8,381 bases of DNA from Deltaproteobacteria bacterium UBA796 (lineage in GTDB: Bacteria > Myxococcota_A > UBA796): the NCBI GenBank assembly GCA_002296975.1, contig DBIS01000350.1, positions 1 to 8,381 on the forward strand, read 5' to 3'. Shown here one piece after another: positions 1-6,714 of the stretch (position 1 is the first letter of the stretch; each line of letters opens with the position of its first letter). The position numbers and the translations under genes are program-made. The notes below the pieces were generated by a model. It did not search any database. It was not told the origin of the DNA and saw only the letters and a list, made by a program, of their open reading frames with translations.

Positions 1-987
1 TCCGCCGATGAGCACCGCTTGCATAACGAAGAGCCATGAAAGAATGCCGCCCATCATGTATATGCCCAATTGTTGGTTGAACATGTAGATTTCGTAGCCG
101 AGGTAATAGCCAGCAAAGGGCAAAACCAGCAGGGCCAAAACAGCGATGAAGTTACCCATGTACCCCATCCAATCATAATGCGCGCGCTCGGCATCAGTCT
201 TGGCAGAGAGCCATTTGTAAGCAGCGTAAGCACCTGCGACTGACCCCCCCATACAGATGTTGGCGATCAACCGGTGGATGTTGATTGGGTGAAGCAAGAA
301 GTTGAAGAAGGCCGCGGTACGGTCGACGACTGCGCCGTTGGCCTCAACCCCAGCGGGGGCCATCGCAAAGGTCGTCCATGCGTTGGCGACCAGCATTAAG
401 GACACACCAAAAATATTGAGCACAACACCCAGGGCCAAGTGCGCCTTTTTTTGAATCTTTCCCCACCCATAATAATACAGGTACAAACTGAATGATTCAC
501 CAAAGAACATGGTGGCATACAGGTACATGGTGGGGCCAAAAATGTCGACCATATAGGTCATCATCTTCGGGTAGAGACCGATCAAGCAGAACGTAAGGAG
601 CGCGCCCAGTATCGATGTGATCGAAAAGGCTGTGGTCATCAAACGCGCAAACTCATGAGCGACGTTGTCGTACTGCTTGCCCTTTTCCTTATCCTTGCTC
701 ATGAAGCCGAGGAACTCGAGAAGGATCACCATCATCGGCACGGCGAGCACAAAAGCCGCAAAAAGGAGGTGCAACTGGGCCAGGATCCAGACCACGACCC
801 GAGCATTCAGAAACCCGAATGCGCTATCCGCGGAGAAAATTTCTCGGTATTCGACATCACCACCAAAGGGGTCTGGCCCTGACGCAAAGGCGGATTGCCC
901 AAGAGCCAGGCCCAATACCATGATGAAGGCTACGCCAAATACGGGGAGCCACCGACCATTTCTCGACCGCTGCAAAATGTTCTGCAT
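1..987 (-). CDS. Cytochrome bd-like membrane subunit (CydA superfamily), 3' part cut by window edge
   Basis: An open frame of 329 codons runs from an ATG at 987 to the left edge without a stop, so the C-terminus is missing. AGAGG at 993-997 lies 5 nt before the start. Residues about 12-35 form a signal peptide or anchor with a possible AFA/S cleavage site, which is unlike E. coli CydA. At least six further hydrophobic segments follow (about 61-90, 117-138, 149-168, 179-205, 226-262, 276-329). CydA-like landmarks are the helix with AQLHLLFAAF (H73 aligns with E. coli H19), FFGESFSLYLYYYGW (E164 aligns with E107) and LVANAW. By eye, E. coli E99 aligns with a Leu and the heme b558 ligand H186 aligns with N243, although H233 and H238 lie just upstream. 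CydA proteins normally oxidise quinol and reduce oxygen. The substituted ligands and the divergent cytochrome c operon suggest a different electron partner here. Family assignment is fairly secure; the function is inferred. Confidence 0.82.
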   Translation of the reverse strand, partial: MQNILQRSRNGRWLPVFGVAFIMVLGLALGQSAFASGPDPFGGDVEYREIFSADSAFGFLNARVVVWILAQLHLLFAAFVLAVPMMVILLEFLGFMSKDKEKGKQYDNVAHEFARLMTTAFSITSILGALLTFCLIGLYPKMMTYMVDIFGPTMYLYATMFFGESFSLYLYYYGWGKIQKKAHLALGVVLNIFGVSLMLVANAWTTFAMAPAGVEANGAVVDRTAAFFNFLLHPINIHRLIANICMGGSVAGAYAAYKWLSAKTDAERAHYDWMGYMGNFIAVLALLVLPFAGYYLGYEIYMFNQQLGIYMMGGILSWLFVMQAVLIGG

Positions 988-1255
988 CACAACCTCTGTT
1001 CTTAGGGCGCAAGGTAACGATACGCGGCCCGCCTTTCAATAGGCTTTGCTCAATGCACAACAGCCAAAGATCATCATTGAAATTCCTAAAAACTCCACTC
1101 TGCCGCTTTGAAAGCATCGAATCACTGATTCTGGCACCTAAAAACGATTTGCTGAATGCCGATAGAGGTTATATTCCCGCCCGGAACACCACCGTCGCAC
1201 ATCAAGGCGCATTGGTGGCTCGCTAGATACTTTCATTGAATCGCCAGGCTTGAGA
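988..1255. promoter_or_regulatory. Divergent intergenic region between bd-like gene and cytochrome c operon
   Basis: This 268-bp gap separates two outward-pointing transcription units and must hold promoters for both. No convincing gene is visible in it. A short inverted repeat, GAATC-ACT-GATTC, lies at 1119-1131 and could be an operator, though such a short match may occur by chance. I could not identify a good sigma-70-type promoter on the minus strand. The rightward promoter candidate is listed separately. Confidence 0.55.
1148..1175 (+). promoter_or_regulatory. Candidate sigma-70-like promoter for the cytochrome c operon
   Basis: TATATT at 1170-1175 resembles a -10 box. TTTGCT at 1148-1153 (spacer 16 nt) or TTGCTG at 1149-1154 (spacer 15 nt) resembles a -35 box. 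Transcription would begin near 1182 and leave a leader of about 75 nt before the ATG at 1256. The -35 match is imperfect and the spacing slightly short, so this is only a candidate. Confidence 0.35.
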
Positions 1256-2059
1256 ATGAAGACAATCATAAATATCTTCCTGTTCACCTTCATCGTTTCG
1301 GCGATCTATACGGGTATCGCGCAGATTTTGCCCCAGATCGAAGGGAAGCCACCGCCCAAGGTGGAATTCGGTGCCAACACCAGCCCAGAAGACTTGGCCG
1401 TTGCTGGGGGTGACATATTCGAAACCAACTGCACCCAGTGCCACTCGTTGAGTGAGCCTGGCCGCTGCCCACCACTCGGCAACATGGGCGCCCTCGCCCA
1501 CTCGCGTGCCAGGGAACGTGGGCCCGGCTTTACAGACGTCGATTATTTGGTCGAAGCGCTCTGCAAGCCAAGCGACTATCTCGTGGACGGCTACGGCGAC
1601 ATTATGCCCCCTCAACAGCGGGCGATGAAGCCTGGGCAGTTGCAGGCGGTCGTCGCTTTTCTCCAGACCCTCGGCGGAGATGCGACCCTCAAGGGAACCG
1701 ACATCGAGGCCTTTGAAAAGTTTGGCTGCGGAGCGGTTGGAGGCGGCGGTGACGGTGGCGGCACAGCGGTAGCAACGCTCAAGCCAGTCGGCTCACCTGA
1801 AGAGGCCTGGGCCGAGTTTGGCTGCGAGGGCTGCCACAGCTTGGATACCGACGAAGTCAAGACCGGACCGACCTTAAAGGGCATCGGCGGTCGGATGGAG
1901 AAATGGGAAATTCTCGACGCCATCATCAACCCCGACGCGACGATCGCCGACGGTTTTGGTGCTGGTATGATGGAGGGCGCAATCGCTGCCCGTGATTTTT
2001 ACTCTCGCATGTCAGGCAAAGACTACCAAGCCTTTGTTGACTGGCTGAGCACCAAGTAA
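1256..2059 (+). CDS. Membrane-anchored or secreted diheme cytochrome c
   Basis: A 267-residue protein from the ATG at 1256. A TTG at 1250 is in frame but has no ribosome site at workable distance, whereas CCAGG at 1244-1248 suits the ATG. Residues about 3-24 form one hydrophobic segment without an obvious lipobox, so it is a signal peptide or anchor. Domain one has CTQCH at 59-63 and a likely distal Met in GDIMPP. Its two additional cysteines, C71 and C103, could form a disulfide. Domain two has CEGCH at 190-194 followed by the usual GP-L-GIGGR and GF-GMM pattern of class I cytochromes c. A glycine-rich linker near residues 160-168 separates the domains. It is first in a tight operon, with the next gene 12 nt downstream. 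The role is periplasmic electron transfer, perhaps to the bd-like subunit encoded divergently. The cytochrome call is secure; the partner is inferred. Confidence 0.92.
   Translation: MKTIINIFLFTFIVSAIYTGIAQILPQIEGKPPPKVEFGANTSPEDLAVAGGDIFETNCTQCHSLSEPGRCPPLGNMGALAHSRARERGPGFTDVDYLVEALCKPSDYLVDGYGDIMPPQQRAMKPGQLQAVVAFLQTLGGDATLKGTDIEAFEKFGCGAVGGGGDGGGTAVATLKPVGSPEEAWAEFGCEGCHSLDTDEVKTGPTLKGIGGRMEKWEILDAIINPDATIADGFGAGMMEGAIAARDFYSRMSGKDYQAFVDWLSTK
1706..1826 (+). repeat. Imperfect 25-bp direct repeat inside the diheme cytochrome gene
   Basis: Positions 1706-1730 and 1802-1826 match at 20 of 25 bases and encode the parallel peptides EAFEKFGCG and EAWAEFGCE. The second copy leads into the real heme motif CEGCH. 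The first leads into CGAV and a glycine-rich run with no heme motif. It may be a remnant of a duplicated domain start, or convergent sequence. Confidence 0.5.
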
Positions 2060-2071
2060 GGGGTTGAAGCA

Positions 2072-2911
2072 ATGCTGATTTCGACCATTCTCTTTACCGC
2101 GGCCTGTGCGGCCGTGTTTTTGACCCGAAAGAAGATCGGCCTTTTTTGGTCCGGCGCTGCTTTCTTTGTCGTCACCATCCTATTTTTAAAGCATGGTATC
2201 GACCCGCCAGCCCCGGCTGCACTCGTCACCCTGTACGCAGGCACAACCTTTTTGGCGATGCTGCTTTATGTGACGTCATCCAAGCAGGCGATGGCCGATG
2301 TCTGGATGCCCATCAAATCAGTCATGGTCAACACCGATCAAAAGTGGGCACTTTATGCCCTGCTGGTGGCCATCCCTGGCGTGATCGCCTTTGAGACCTA
2401 TATGGGAAACCTGCCCAGCACTGACGCGCCTCCTCGGGTTCGGTCCGTCCACCCACCTCCCCCGAACACCGTCGACGTCAAGACACCCGGGATGGCAGAG
2501 GCCCATGAGTTCAATGTCATTAAAGATGACAGCCCCATTCGCGCTTTGGCCGAGACCGACCCGGTCGCCTTCGCAGCGCATGTCGCTCGAGGCAAAGTTG
2601 TCTACTATCAAAACTGCTTCTACTGCCACGGTGATACCTTGGCGGCAGACGGTCACTACGCCCTCTCAGTCAACCCACTACCGGCCAACTTCCAAGACCC
2701 AGGCGTCCTGCCGCAGCTGACCGAGGCCTTCCTGCATTGGCGGGTGACAAAGGGCGGACCTGGGATGCCTGATGCCGGGGGGCCATGGGATTCGTCCATG
2801 CCCGCTTGGGAAAAGTTTTTATCCGAAGAAGACATGTGGAACGTCATCGCCTTCTTGTACGACTACACCGGCTTCAAGCCCCGTGCGGCTGAAAGCGCAG
2901 AGGGTCACTGA
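2072..2911 (+). CDS. Four-helix membrane-anchored monoheme cytochrome c
   Basis: A 279-residue protein. AAGGGG at 2058-2063 overlaps the stop of the previous gene and lies 8 nt before the ATG, indicating coupled expression. The N-terminal half is hydrophobic, with segments at about 1-17, 22-40, 47-67 and 92-110. A proline-rich stretch around 120-135 leads to a periplasmic cytochrome c domain with CFYCH at 182-186 and a likely distal Met at 243 in SSMPAW. The final block, ending near FLYDYTGF, is typical of the C-terminal helix of class I cytochromes c. The combination suggests an integral subunit that docks a heme on the outer face of the cytoplasmic membrane, possibly passing electrons between the soluble heme domains of its operon partners and a membrane complex. 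I do not recognise the membrane half as a named family. Confidence 0.9.
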   Translation: MLISTILFTAACAAVFLTRKKIGLFWSGAAFFVVTILFLKHGIDPPAPAALVTLYAGTTFLAMLLYVTSSKQAMADVWMPIKSVMVNTDQKWALYALLVAIPGVIAFETYMGNLPSTDAPPRVRSVHPPPPNTVDVKTPGMAEAHEFNVIKDDSPIRALAETDPVAFAAHVARGKVVYYQNCFYCHGDTLAADGHYALSVNPLPANFQDPGVLPQLTEAFLHWRVTKGGPGMPDAGGPWDSSMPAWEKFLSEEDMWNVIAFLYDYTGFKPRAAESAEGH

Positions 2912-2913
2912 TT

Positions 2914-5037
2914 ATGTTGTCTGTCCTCATCCCATTTTTTGTTGGTCTCGGCCTTATCGGCGACGCATTTGGCGCCTCAGGCGATGTCGAGAATGGAAAG
3001 AAAATCTACGCACAGCGCTGTGAGCAATGCCACGGTGCCGACGGTGCCGGAGATGGTGCTGCAGCCAACTTTGTCTACCCCCGTCCACGGGTGTTTAAGG
3101 ACAACAGCGTTTACAAGTTCGCGGTCACCCCAGATGGCGTGATTCCCACCGACGACGACCTGTACAAGGTGATCGCAGACGGGATCCCTGGCACATCAAT
3201 GCCCGGCTTTTCCATTGTCTCCGAGCAGGGGAAATGGGACTTGGTAGCCTTACTAAAGAGTTGGTCCGAGGACTTCTCTGACCCAGAGTATGTCGCAGAA
3301 GCCATCCCCATGGCTGAACTTAGCTGTCCGCCAGAGGCCATGTCCCCTGCCTCGGTCGCCAAGGGCAAAAAAGTCTATGACGCCAATATGTGCTCGGACT
3401 GCCACGGTGCCTCAGGGCGCGGTGATGGACCCAACTGGAACACTTTGGCCGAGGACTCATGGGGCAACACCCTGGTCCCTCGCAATCTGAGCAACCCAGA
3501 AGGTTTCCGGAATGGCTACGGTCAAGCCGACATCATGAAGAGCATCAGCCGGGGGCTCACGGGCTCGCCAATGGCATCTTACCGGGACGCGATCACCGCG
3601 ACCGACCGCTGGCACTTGGTCAACTACGTCAGGAGCTTGTCCACAGAGCCAAAAGTCTTCAAGGACGAGCGAATCTTGGCTGTCAACGCTGAAAAGCTCC
3701 CAACGACCGCCGATGATGCAGCTTGGGATGACGCGCCCGTGGCTCGTTTTCCATTGCTGAGTCAAATTATAGAGCCCCCGCGCTTGTTTTTCCCTTCCGT
3801 AGAGTTCGTGGACGCTAAGGCCATCTACAATAGCCAGGGCATCGCACTCCGAATCACATGGGACGACCGTTCGAAGTCCACAGGAACCAACCTGACCGAC
3901 GACTACAAAGATCGGGATGGCACCGTCTACCGAGACACGGACCACCCCGACCAGTTCGCGCTTCAGTTCCCCGCCAAACAGGCCAAAAATGGCGAGCGCC
4001 CATACTTCTTGCTCGGTGATAAAAAGCGTGCTGTAAACACTTGGTGGTGGCGTACAGACACCAACACCATCTCAGAGATTAACGCCAAGGGCTTTGGTAA
4101 GTACATGGCTCAAGATGCCCGAGGACAGCAGATTGACGGCAACGTGACCTACAAAGACGGCCGGTACACCATGTTTGTGACCCGCCCCCTAACAACTTCG
4201 GATAGCGGCGATGTCCAATTCGAAGTGGGCGGTTGGACCCCGGTAGGCTTCAATGTGTGGGATGGTAGTCGTGGTGAAATCGGCCAACGGCGAGCAGTTA
4301 GCACGTGGTTTTGGCTATTTTTGGAGCCCGAGATTCCATCTCAAGCTCACGTCTTGCCACCAGCGATGTTCTTGCTGTGTCTCGGCGCGCTCGGACTGTT
4401 GGTTCGGTCTACCCGTGAATGGGCGATGGTTGAACAGGGCGAACAGGCATCACCCAAGCCAATCATGAGTGAGGAGGCGCCTAAAAGCCGAGGAAAATAC
4501 GGTTTACTTGTGGGTGTCATCGGCATTCTGGTCGCCGGCCCCATCATGAATGGCATCTCAAGTTCTACCGGGGACGACCCCGTGGATGTGGCCATTGCCA
4601 ATCACCAATCGGTGTCTTTGGCGACCGGTAAGTTCTTTGAATCCGCAGATATCGAGGCGGTCCGCGAGGCACTTATCGCACAAGGGCTCTCTCCTGGTTT
4701 AGCCACTGCCCACGACTTGAGTGATGCTCACCTCACCCTTGAGGGTGGCATCCGATTGGCCGGAGATCTGCAGGCTGGCGCCTTCCGCTATCGTCACGGT
4801 AGTCATGTCTATGTTCTACAAAGCTACGCGGACCTTCAGGGCGGCGGCACCACACAACATAGTCGCCACATCGGGCACAACTTGATGCGAGGCTACGAAG
4901 GCATCGGCGCCTCCGCTGCGGTATGGAGCGACAACGGAAACGTGTATGTCTTCTCGGGCCAAGGCTCCATGGATGACATCCTGGACCTCGCGGCATCCGC
5001 GTTCTACGGCATGAAAAGCGGTGGCAGCCACCATTAG
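2914..5037 (+). CDS. Diheme cytochrome c fused to EB_dh-type heme b domain and anti-sigma-like periplasmic domain
   Basis: A 707-residue protein starting 2 nt after the preceding stop, with AGAGGG at 2899-2904. Residues 1-21 look like a signal peptide. Two class I cytochrome c domains follow: CEQCH at 36-40 with Met96 in SMPGF, and CSDCH at 160-164 with probable Met220. Residues about 250-470 resemble the heme-b-binding domain of ethylbenzene dehydrogenase gamma subunits and relatives: an ALRITWDD strand, DQFALQFP, a NTWWWR block and a terminal WFWLFLEPE strand. A helix at about 480-499 is followed by Arg residues, and a second helix at about 530-549 is preceded by Lys/Arg, placing 500-529 in the cytoplasm and the tail in the periplasm. 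Residues about 554-700 resemble the C-terminal domain of transmembrane anti-sigma factors: LEGGIRLAG, AFRYRHGSHVYVL, and a final AAVWSDNGNVYVFSG followed by a helix. The first domains are well supported; the last is a pattern-based call. Confidence 0.9.
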   Translation: MLSVLIPFFVGLGLIGDAFGASGDVENGKKIYAQRCEQCHGADGAGDGAAANFVYPRPRVFKDNSVYKFAVTPDGVIPTDDDLYKVIADGIPGTSMPGFSIVSEQGKWDLVALLKSWSEDFSDPEYVAEAIPMAELSCPPEAMSPASVAKGKKVYDANMCSDCHGASGRGDGPNWNTLAEDSWGNTLVPRNLSNPEGFRNGYGQADIMKSISRGLTGSPMASYRDAITATDRWHLVNYVRSLSTEPKVFKDERILAVNAEKLPTTADDAAWDDAPVARFPLLSQIIEPPRLFFPSVEFVDAKAIYNSQGIALRITWDDRSKSTGTNLTDDYKDRDGTVYRDTDHPDQFALQFPAKQAKNGERPYFLLGDKKRAVNTWWWRTDTNTISEINAKGFGKYMAQDARGQQIDGNVTYKDGRYTMFVTRPLTTSDSGDVQFEVGGWTPVGFNVWDGSRGEIGQRRAVSTWFWLFLEPEIPSQAHVLPPAMFLLCLGALGLLVRSTREWAMVEQGEQASPKPIMSEEAPKSRGKYGLLVGVIGILVAGPIMNGISSSTGDDPVDVAIANHQSVSLATGKFFESADIEAVREALIAQGLSPGLATAHDLSDAHLTLEGGIRLAGDLQAGAFRYRHGSHVYVLQSYADLQGGGTTQHSRHIGHNLMRGYEGIGASAAVWSDNGNVYVFSGQGSMDDILDLAASAFYGMKSGGSHH

Positions 5038-5059
5038 GGTTTCATCGCTGTGAATCATA

Positions 5060-5089
5060 AAAAAGCCCCGCCATCATGCGGGGCTTTTT
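5060..5089. terminator. Bidirectional rho-independent terminator
   Basis: GCCCCGC at 5065-5071 pairs perfectly with GCGGGGC at 5078-5084 around a 6-nt loop, and flanking A and T tracts (5060-5064 with 5085-5089) extend the stem to 12 bp. Both strands end in a run of T after the hairpin. It sits between the convergent genes ending at 5037 and 5105, so it probably ends transcription from both sides. Confidence 0.93.
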
Positions 5090-5104
5090 AGTTGACCCAA
5101 GCGC

Positions 5105-5704
5105 TCAATCGATATCGATCATCCGATAGCGGAAGGTCATACAACCGGAGCCCTCTGGGGCACAATAATAGCTCTCCAGTCGAATCAGGGCAGCACGAGA
5201 GGCATCACCCCGCAACTTGATTGCATAGATTTCGTGCTTGCTTTCAAGCAGGTGGGTCCAGTAGCTGTAGTCGTACCAACGAAGCATCACAGGGTTGGCA
5301 TGAAATCCGTCGGAAAGACCGTCGGCTATCCAAGCCGGCTCAGCGGAAAGCGCTGCATCGGCCAGGGGTACAACATCCAATGACACCGCTCCTCCAGGCA
5401 CCTGCCAATAGTGGCGACGAATCAGCACATCTGCGGCAGCCCCCTGAGGGACCTCTCGGCCGAGCTCAAAGGAAAATGGTATCCATCGCTCTTGATCGGA
5501 TGTGTTGAGCGTGACGAGCATGGCACCATCGGCCTGGCGCTCTGCGATGGGTTTGAGCGGGTAACCAACCTCGTCGATCACAGGACCGCCCACTTTATAC
5601 CCAATGGCCAAACAAATGGCCCCGCCGATCAACATCGACGCAACGCCAACATGCACAATCCGTTGGCCCTCATCGATCTTTTTTTCGGGTACTTCGTCGC
5701 TCAT
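5105..5704 (-). CDS. Single-helix membrane protein with HmuY-like domain
   Basis: A 199-residue protein. I choose the ATG at 5704 because it overlaps the upstream gene's stop as ATGA and has GGAGG at 5713-5717 with 8 nt spacing. A TTG at 5719 is a weaker alternative. Residues 1-16 are charged, about 17-37 form one membrane helix, and the rest is predicted periplasmic. The soluble part resembles the HmuY family: a strand IPFSFELG, then a RRHYW strand with a G-rich turn, a WYDY segment, and a C-terminal EIYAIKLRG strand leading to LESYYC, a Gly-rich turn with a second Cys (C181 and C188) and MTFRYRMI. In Porphyromonas HmuY is a heme-binding lipoprotein. Many distant homologues have no tested ligand, so heme binding is a reasonable inference from the locus, not shown. 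No lipobox is present, which is unusual for the family. Confidence 0.83.
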   Translation of the reverse strand: MSDEVPEKKIDEGQRIVHVGVASMLIGGAICLAIGYKVGGPVIDEVGYPLKPIAERQADGAMLVTLNTSDQERWIPFSFELGREVPQGAAADVLIRRHYWQVPGGAVSLDVVPLADAALSAEPAWIADGLSDGFHANPVMLRWYDYSYWTHLLESKHEIYAIKLRGDASRAALIRLESYYCAPEGSGCMTFRYRMIDID

Positions 5705-5940
5705 TCCTCTAGCCTCCAAGCCACATCGAGACGCTCAGCTTTTTGGGGCTTTAGCCAGCCCCACATCACCCAGGTCGCCCACAACATCAGCACGTTCACC
5801 ACAGTAAAACCCGCATAATGATACCAAGGAACCTCATCTTTCGCGAAGGACAGGAGGCTCCCCCAGTCCACCAAAATCAAGAAAATCAGTTGGGACCAAA
5901 AGCCCAACTTGATGAACCTGTCACCGCGTCCTGTCATCAT
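5701..5940 (-). CDS. Small two-helix membrane protein, unknown function
   Basis: A 79-residue protein whose TGA overlaps the next start as ATGA, so the two are translationally coupled. Two adjacent ATGs (5940 and 5937) are possible starts. AGAGGA at 5948-5953 lies 7 nt before the first, which I prefer. Residues about 10-33 and 43-64 are hydrophobic and rich in aromatic residues, with several Trp (WVMWGWL in the second helix). A basic N-terminus and the charged segment between helices suggest a hairpin in the cytoplasmic membrane. I recognise no family. Its coupling suggests it works with the HmuY-like protein, for example as a small partner subunit of a heme-handling or respiratory membrane complex. 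That role is inference from position only. Confidence 0.75.
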   Translation of the reverse strand: MMTGRGDRFIKLGFWSQLIFLILVDWGSLLSFAKDEVPWYHYAGFTVVNVLMLWATWVMWGWLKPQKAERLDVAWRLEE

Positions 5941-6069
5941 AGTTACATCCTCTCCGAGTCTGATACTACAGCCAACGGTGGACCGCCACAGAAGGAGCCG
6001 TGCAAGGGAGCCTCGGCTCCGTTAGATGGCGCTCCACCTGCACCGGCTTTGCCCATAGGGAATTTCATC
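5941..6069. promoter_or_regulatory. Short divergent intergenic region with hairpin-forming sequence
   Basis: This 129-bp gap separates the leftward membrane pair from the rightward lipoprotein cytochromes and should contain both promoters. I found no convincing -35/-10 pair. GGAGCC at 6007-6012 and GGCTCC at 6015-6020 form a compact inverted repeat, and GGTGGA near 5978 is complementary to TCCACC near 6032, so a leader structure for the rightward transcript is possible. The frame of the downstream gene stays open through this gap, but its signal sequence begins at 6070. Confidence 0.4.
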
Positions 6070-6699
6070 ATGACCACGCTCAACGCCATCCGACCCTCTG
6101 GGTTTATCCTCCTCGCGTTTCTCGCAGCATGTGGCGACTCCGAGCCGAACAGTCCCTGTGGTGAAGAACCCGTCGTCAAAGCTGACGTTGCTGCGGCCCC
6201 CACCAAAGCTGCACCGGCCGGCGACCTCAAGCCTTGGACCGACCTCGACGAGGCCGCCCAAATCAAGTACGGCGAGCAAGTGTTCTTGGCCAAAGGCTCC
6301 AACACTTGTAACGACTGCCACGGAAAAGATGGCAGCAAAGGCCGACTCGAACAAGCCGCTGACCTCACAAGGCCCGCCACTTGGCGAATCAATAAGGTCT
6401 ACGCTGACGACAAGGCCAAGGCCAACACCGCCCTCGCCTACCTCGTCTCCAATGGCGGCAAAAAGTTTAACGGTAATTTTGAGGCCGACACACCCGACGC
6501 AGGCTGGGACTGGGGCAAGGCCGAGGCAACAGCCTTCGATATCCAGATGTTCGGTGTCACCCAATCCTCGACGCAAGCGGCCATCAAGAAGATCCGAAAG
6601 GCGCTTAAAAAAGAGGGCTACAGCTTAGAAAAGAGCGAAATGACCATTTTTGGCACCCAAACAGTGCTCAAGTATCTTGCTAGCATCGAAGCCAAATAG
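6070..6699 (+). CDS. Lipoprotein monoheme cytochrome c (first tandem copy)
   Basis: A 209-residue protein. The frame is open further upstream, but the ATG at 6070 has AGGGA at 6057-6061 and starts directly at a lipoprotein signal with lipobox LAAC, giving lipidated Cys21. An Ala/Pro-rich linker (about 35-55) leads to a lysine-rich domain with CNDCH at 80-84 in a KGSNTCNDCHGKDG context. The distal ligand is not obvious; Met160 in DIQMFGV is the best candidate and is conserved in the paralogue. The domain (about 60-209) is longer after the heme motif than a minimal class I cytochrome c, with a conserved TWR block, a VSNGGKKFN block and a helical KKIRK segment. It is probably anchored to a membrane and faces the periplasm as an electron carrier. 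The downstream copy follows after 15 nt, so they are co-transcribed. Confidence 0.9.
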   Translation: MTTLNAIRPSGFILLAFLAACGDSEPNSPCGEEPVVKADVAAAPTKAAPAGDLKPWTDLDEAAQIKYGEQVFLAKGSNTCNDCHGKDGSKGRLEQAADLTRPATWRINKVYADDKAKANTALAYLVSNGGKKFNGNFEADTPDAGWDWGKAEATAFDIQMFGVTQSSTQAAIKKIRKALKKEGYSLEKSEMTIFGTQTVLKYLASIEAK

Positions 6700-6714
6700 G
6701 CCACAGGAACCATC

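Noticed and set aside
655..1042. Two plus-strand open frames overlapping the start of the bd-like gene
   Set aside because: The minus strand encodes a continuous CydA-like protein there; the plus-strand products show no domain, signal or ribosome site of note.
3457..3945. 162-codon open frame antisense to the multidomain cytochrome gene
   Set aside because: It lies wholly inside a convincing gene, has no recognisable motif, and is expected from the codon bias of the opposite strand.
4465..5037. Possible internal translation start giving a separate anti-sigma-like protein
   Set aside because: No Shine-Dalgarno sequence precedes the internal ATG at 4465, and the frame is continuous with the upstream domains, so a fusion is the simpler reading.
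5818..6069. In-frame upstream extension of the first lipoprotein cytochrome
   Set aside because: It would place the lipoprotein signal deep inside the protein and overlap the oppositely oriented two-helix gene. The ATG at 6070 has its own ribosome site and begins directly at the signal sequence.
6022..6576. 184-codon open frame antisense to the first lipoprotein cytochrome
   Set aside because: It is a shadow of a well-supported gene with no coherent protein features.
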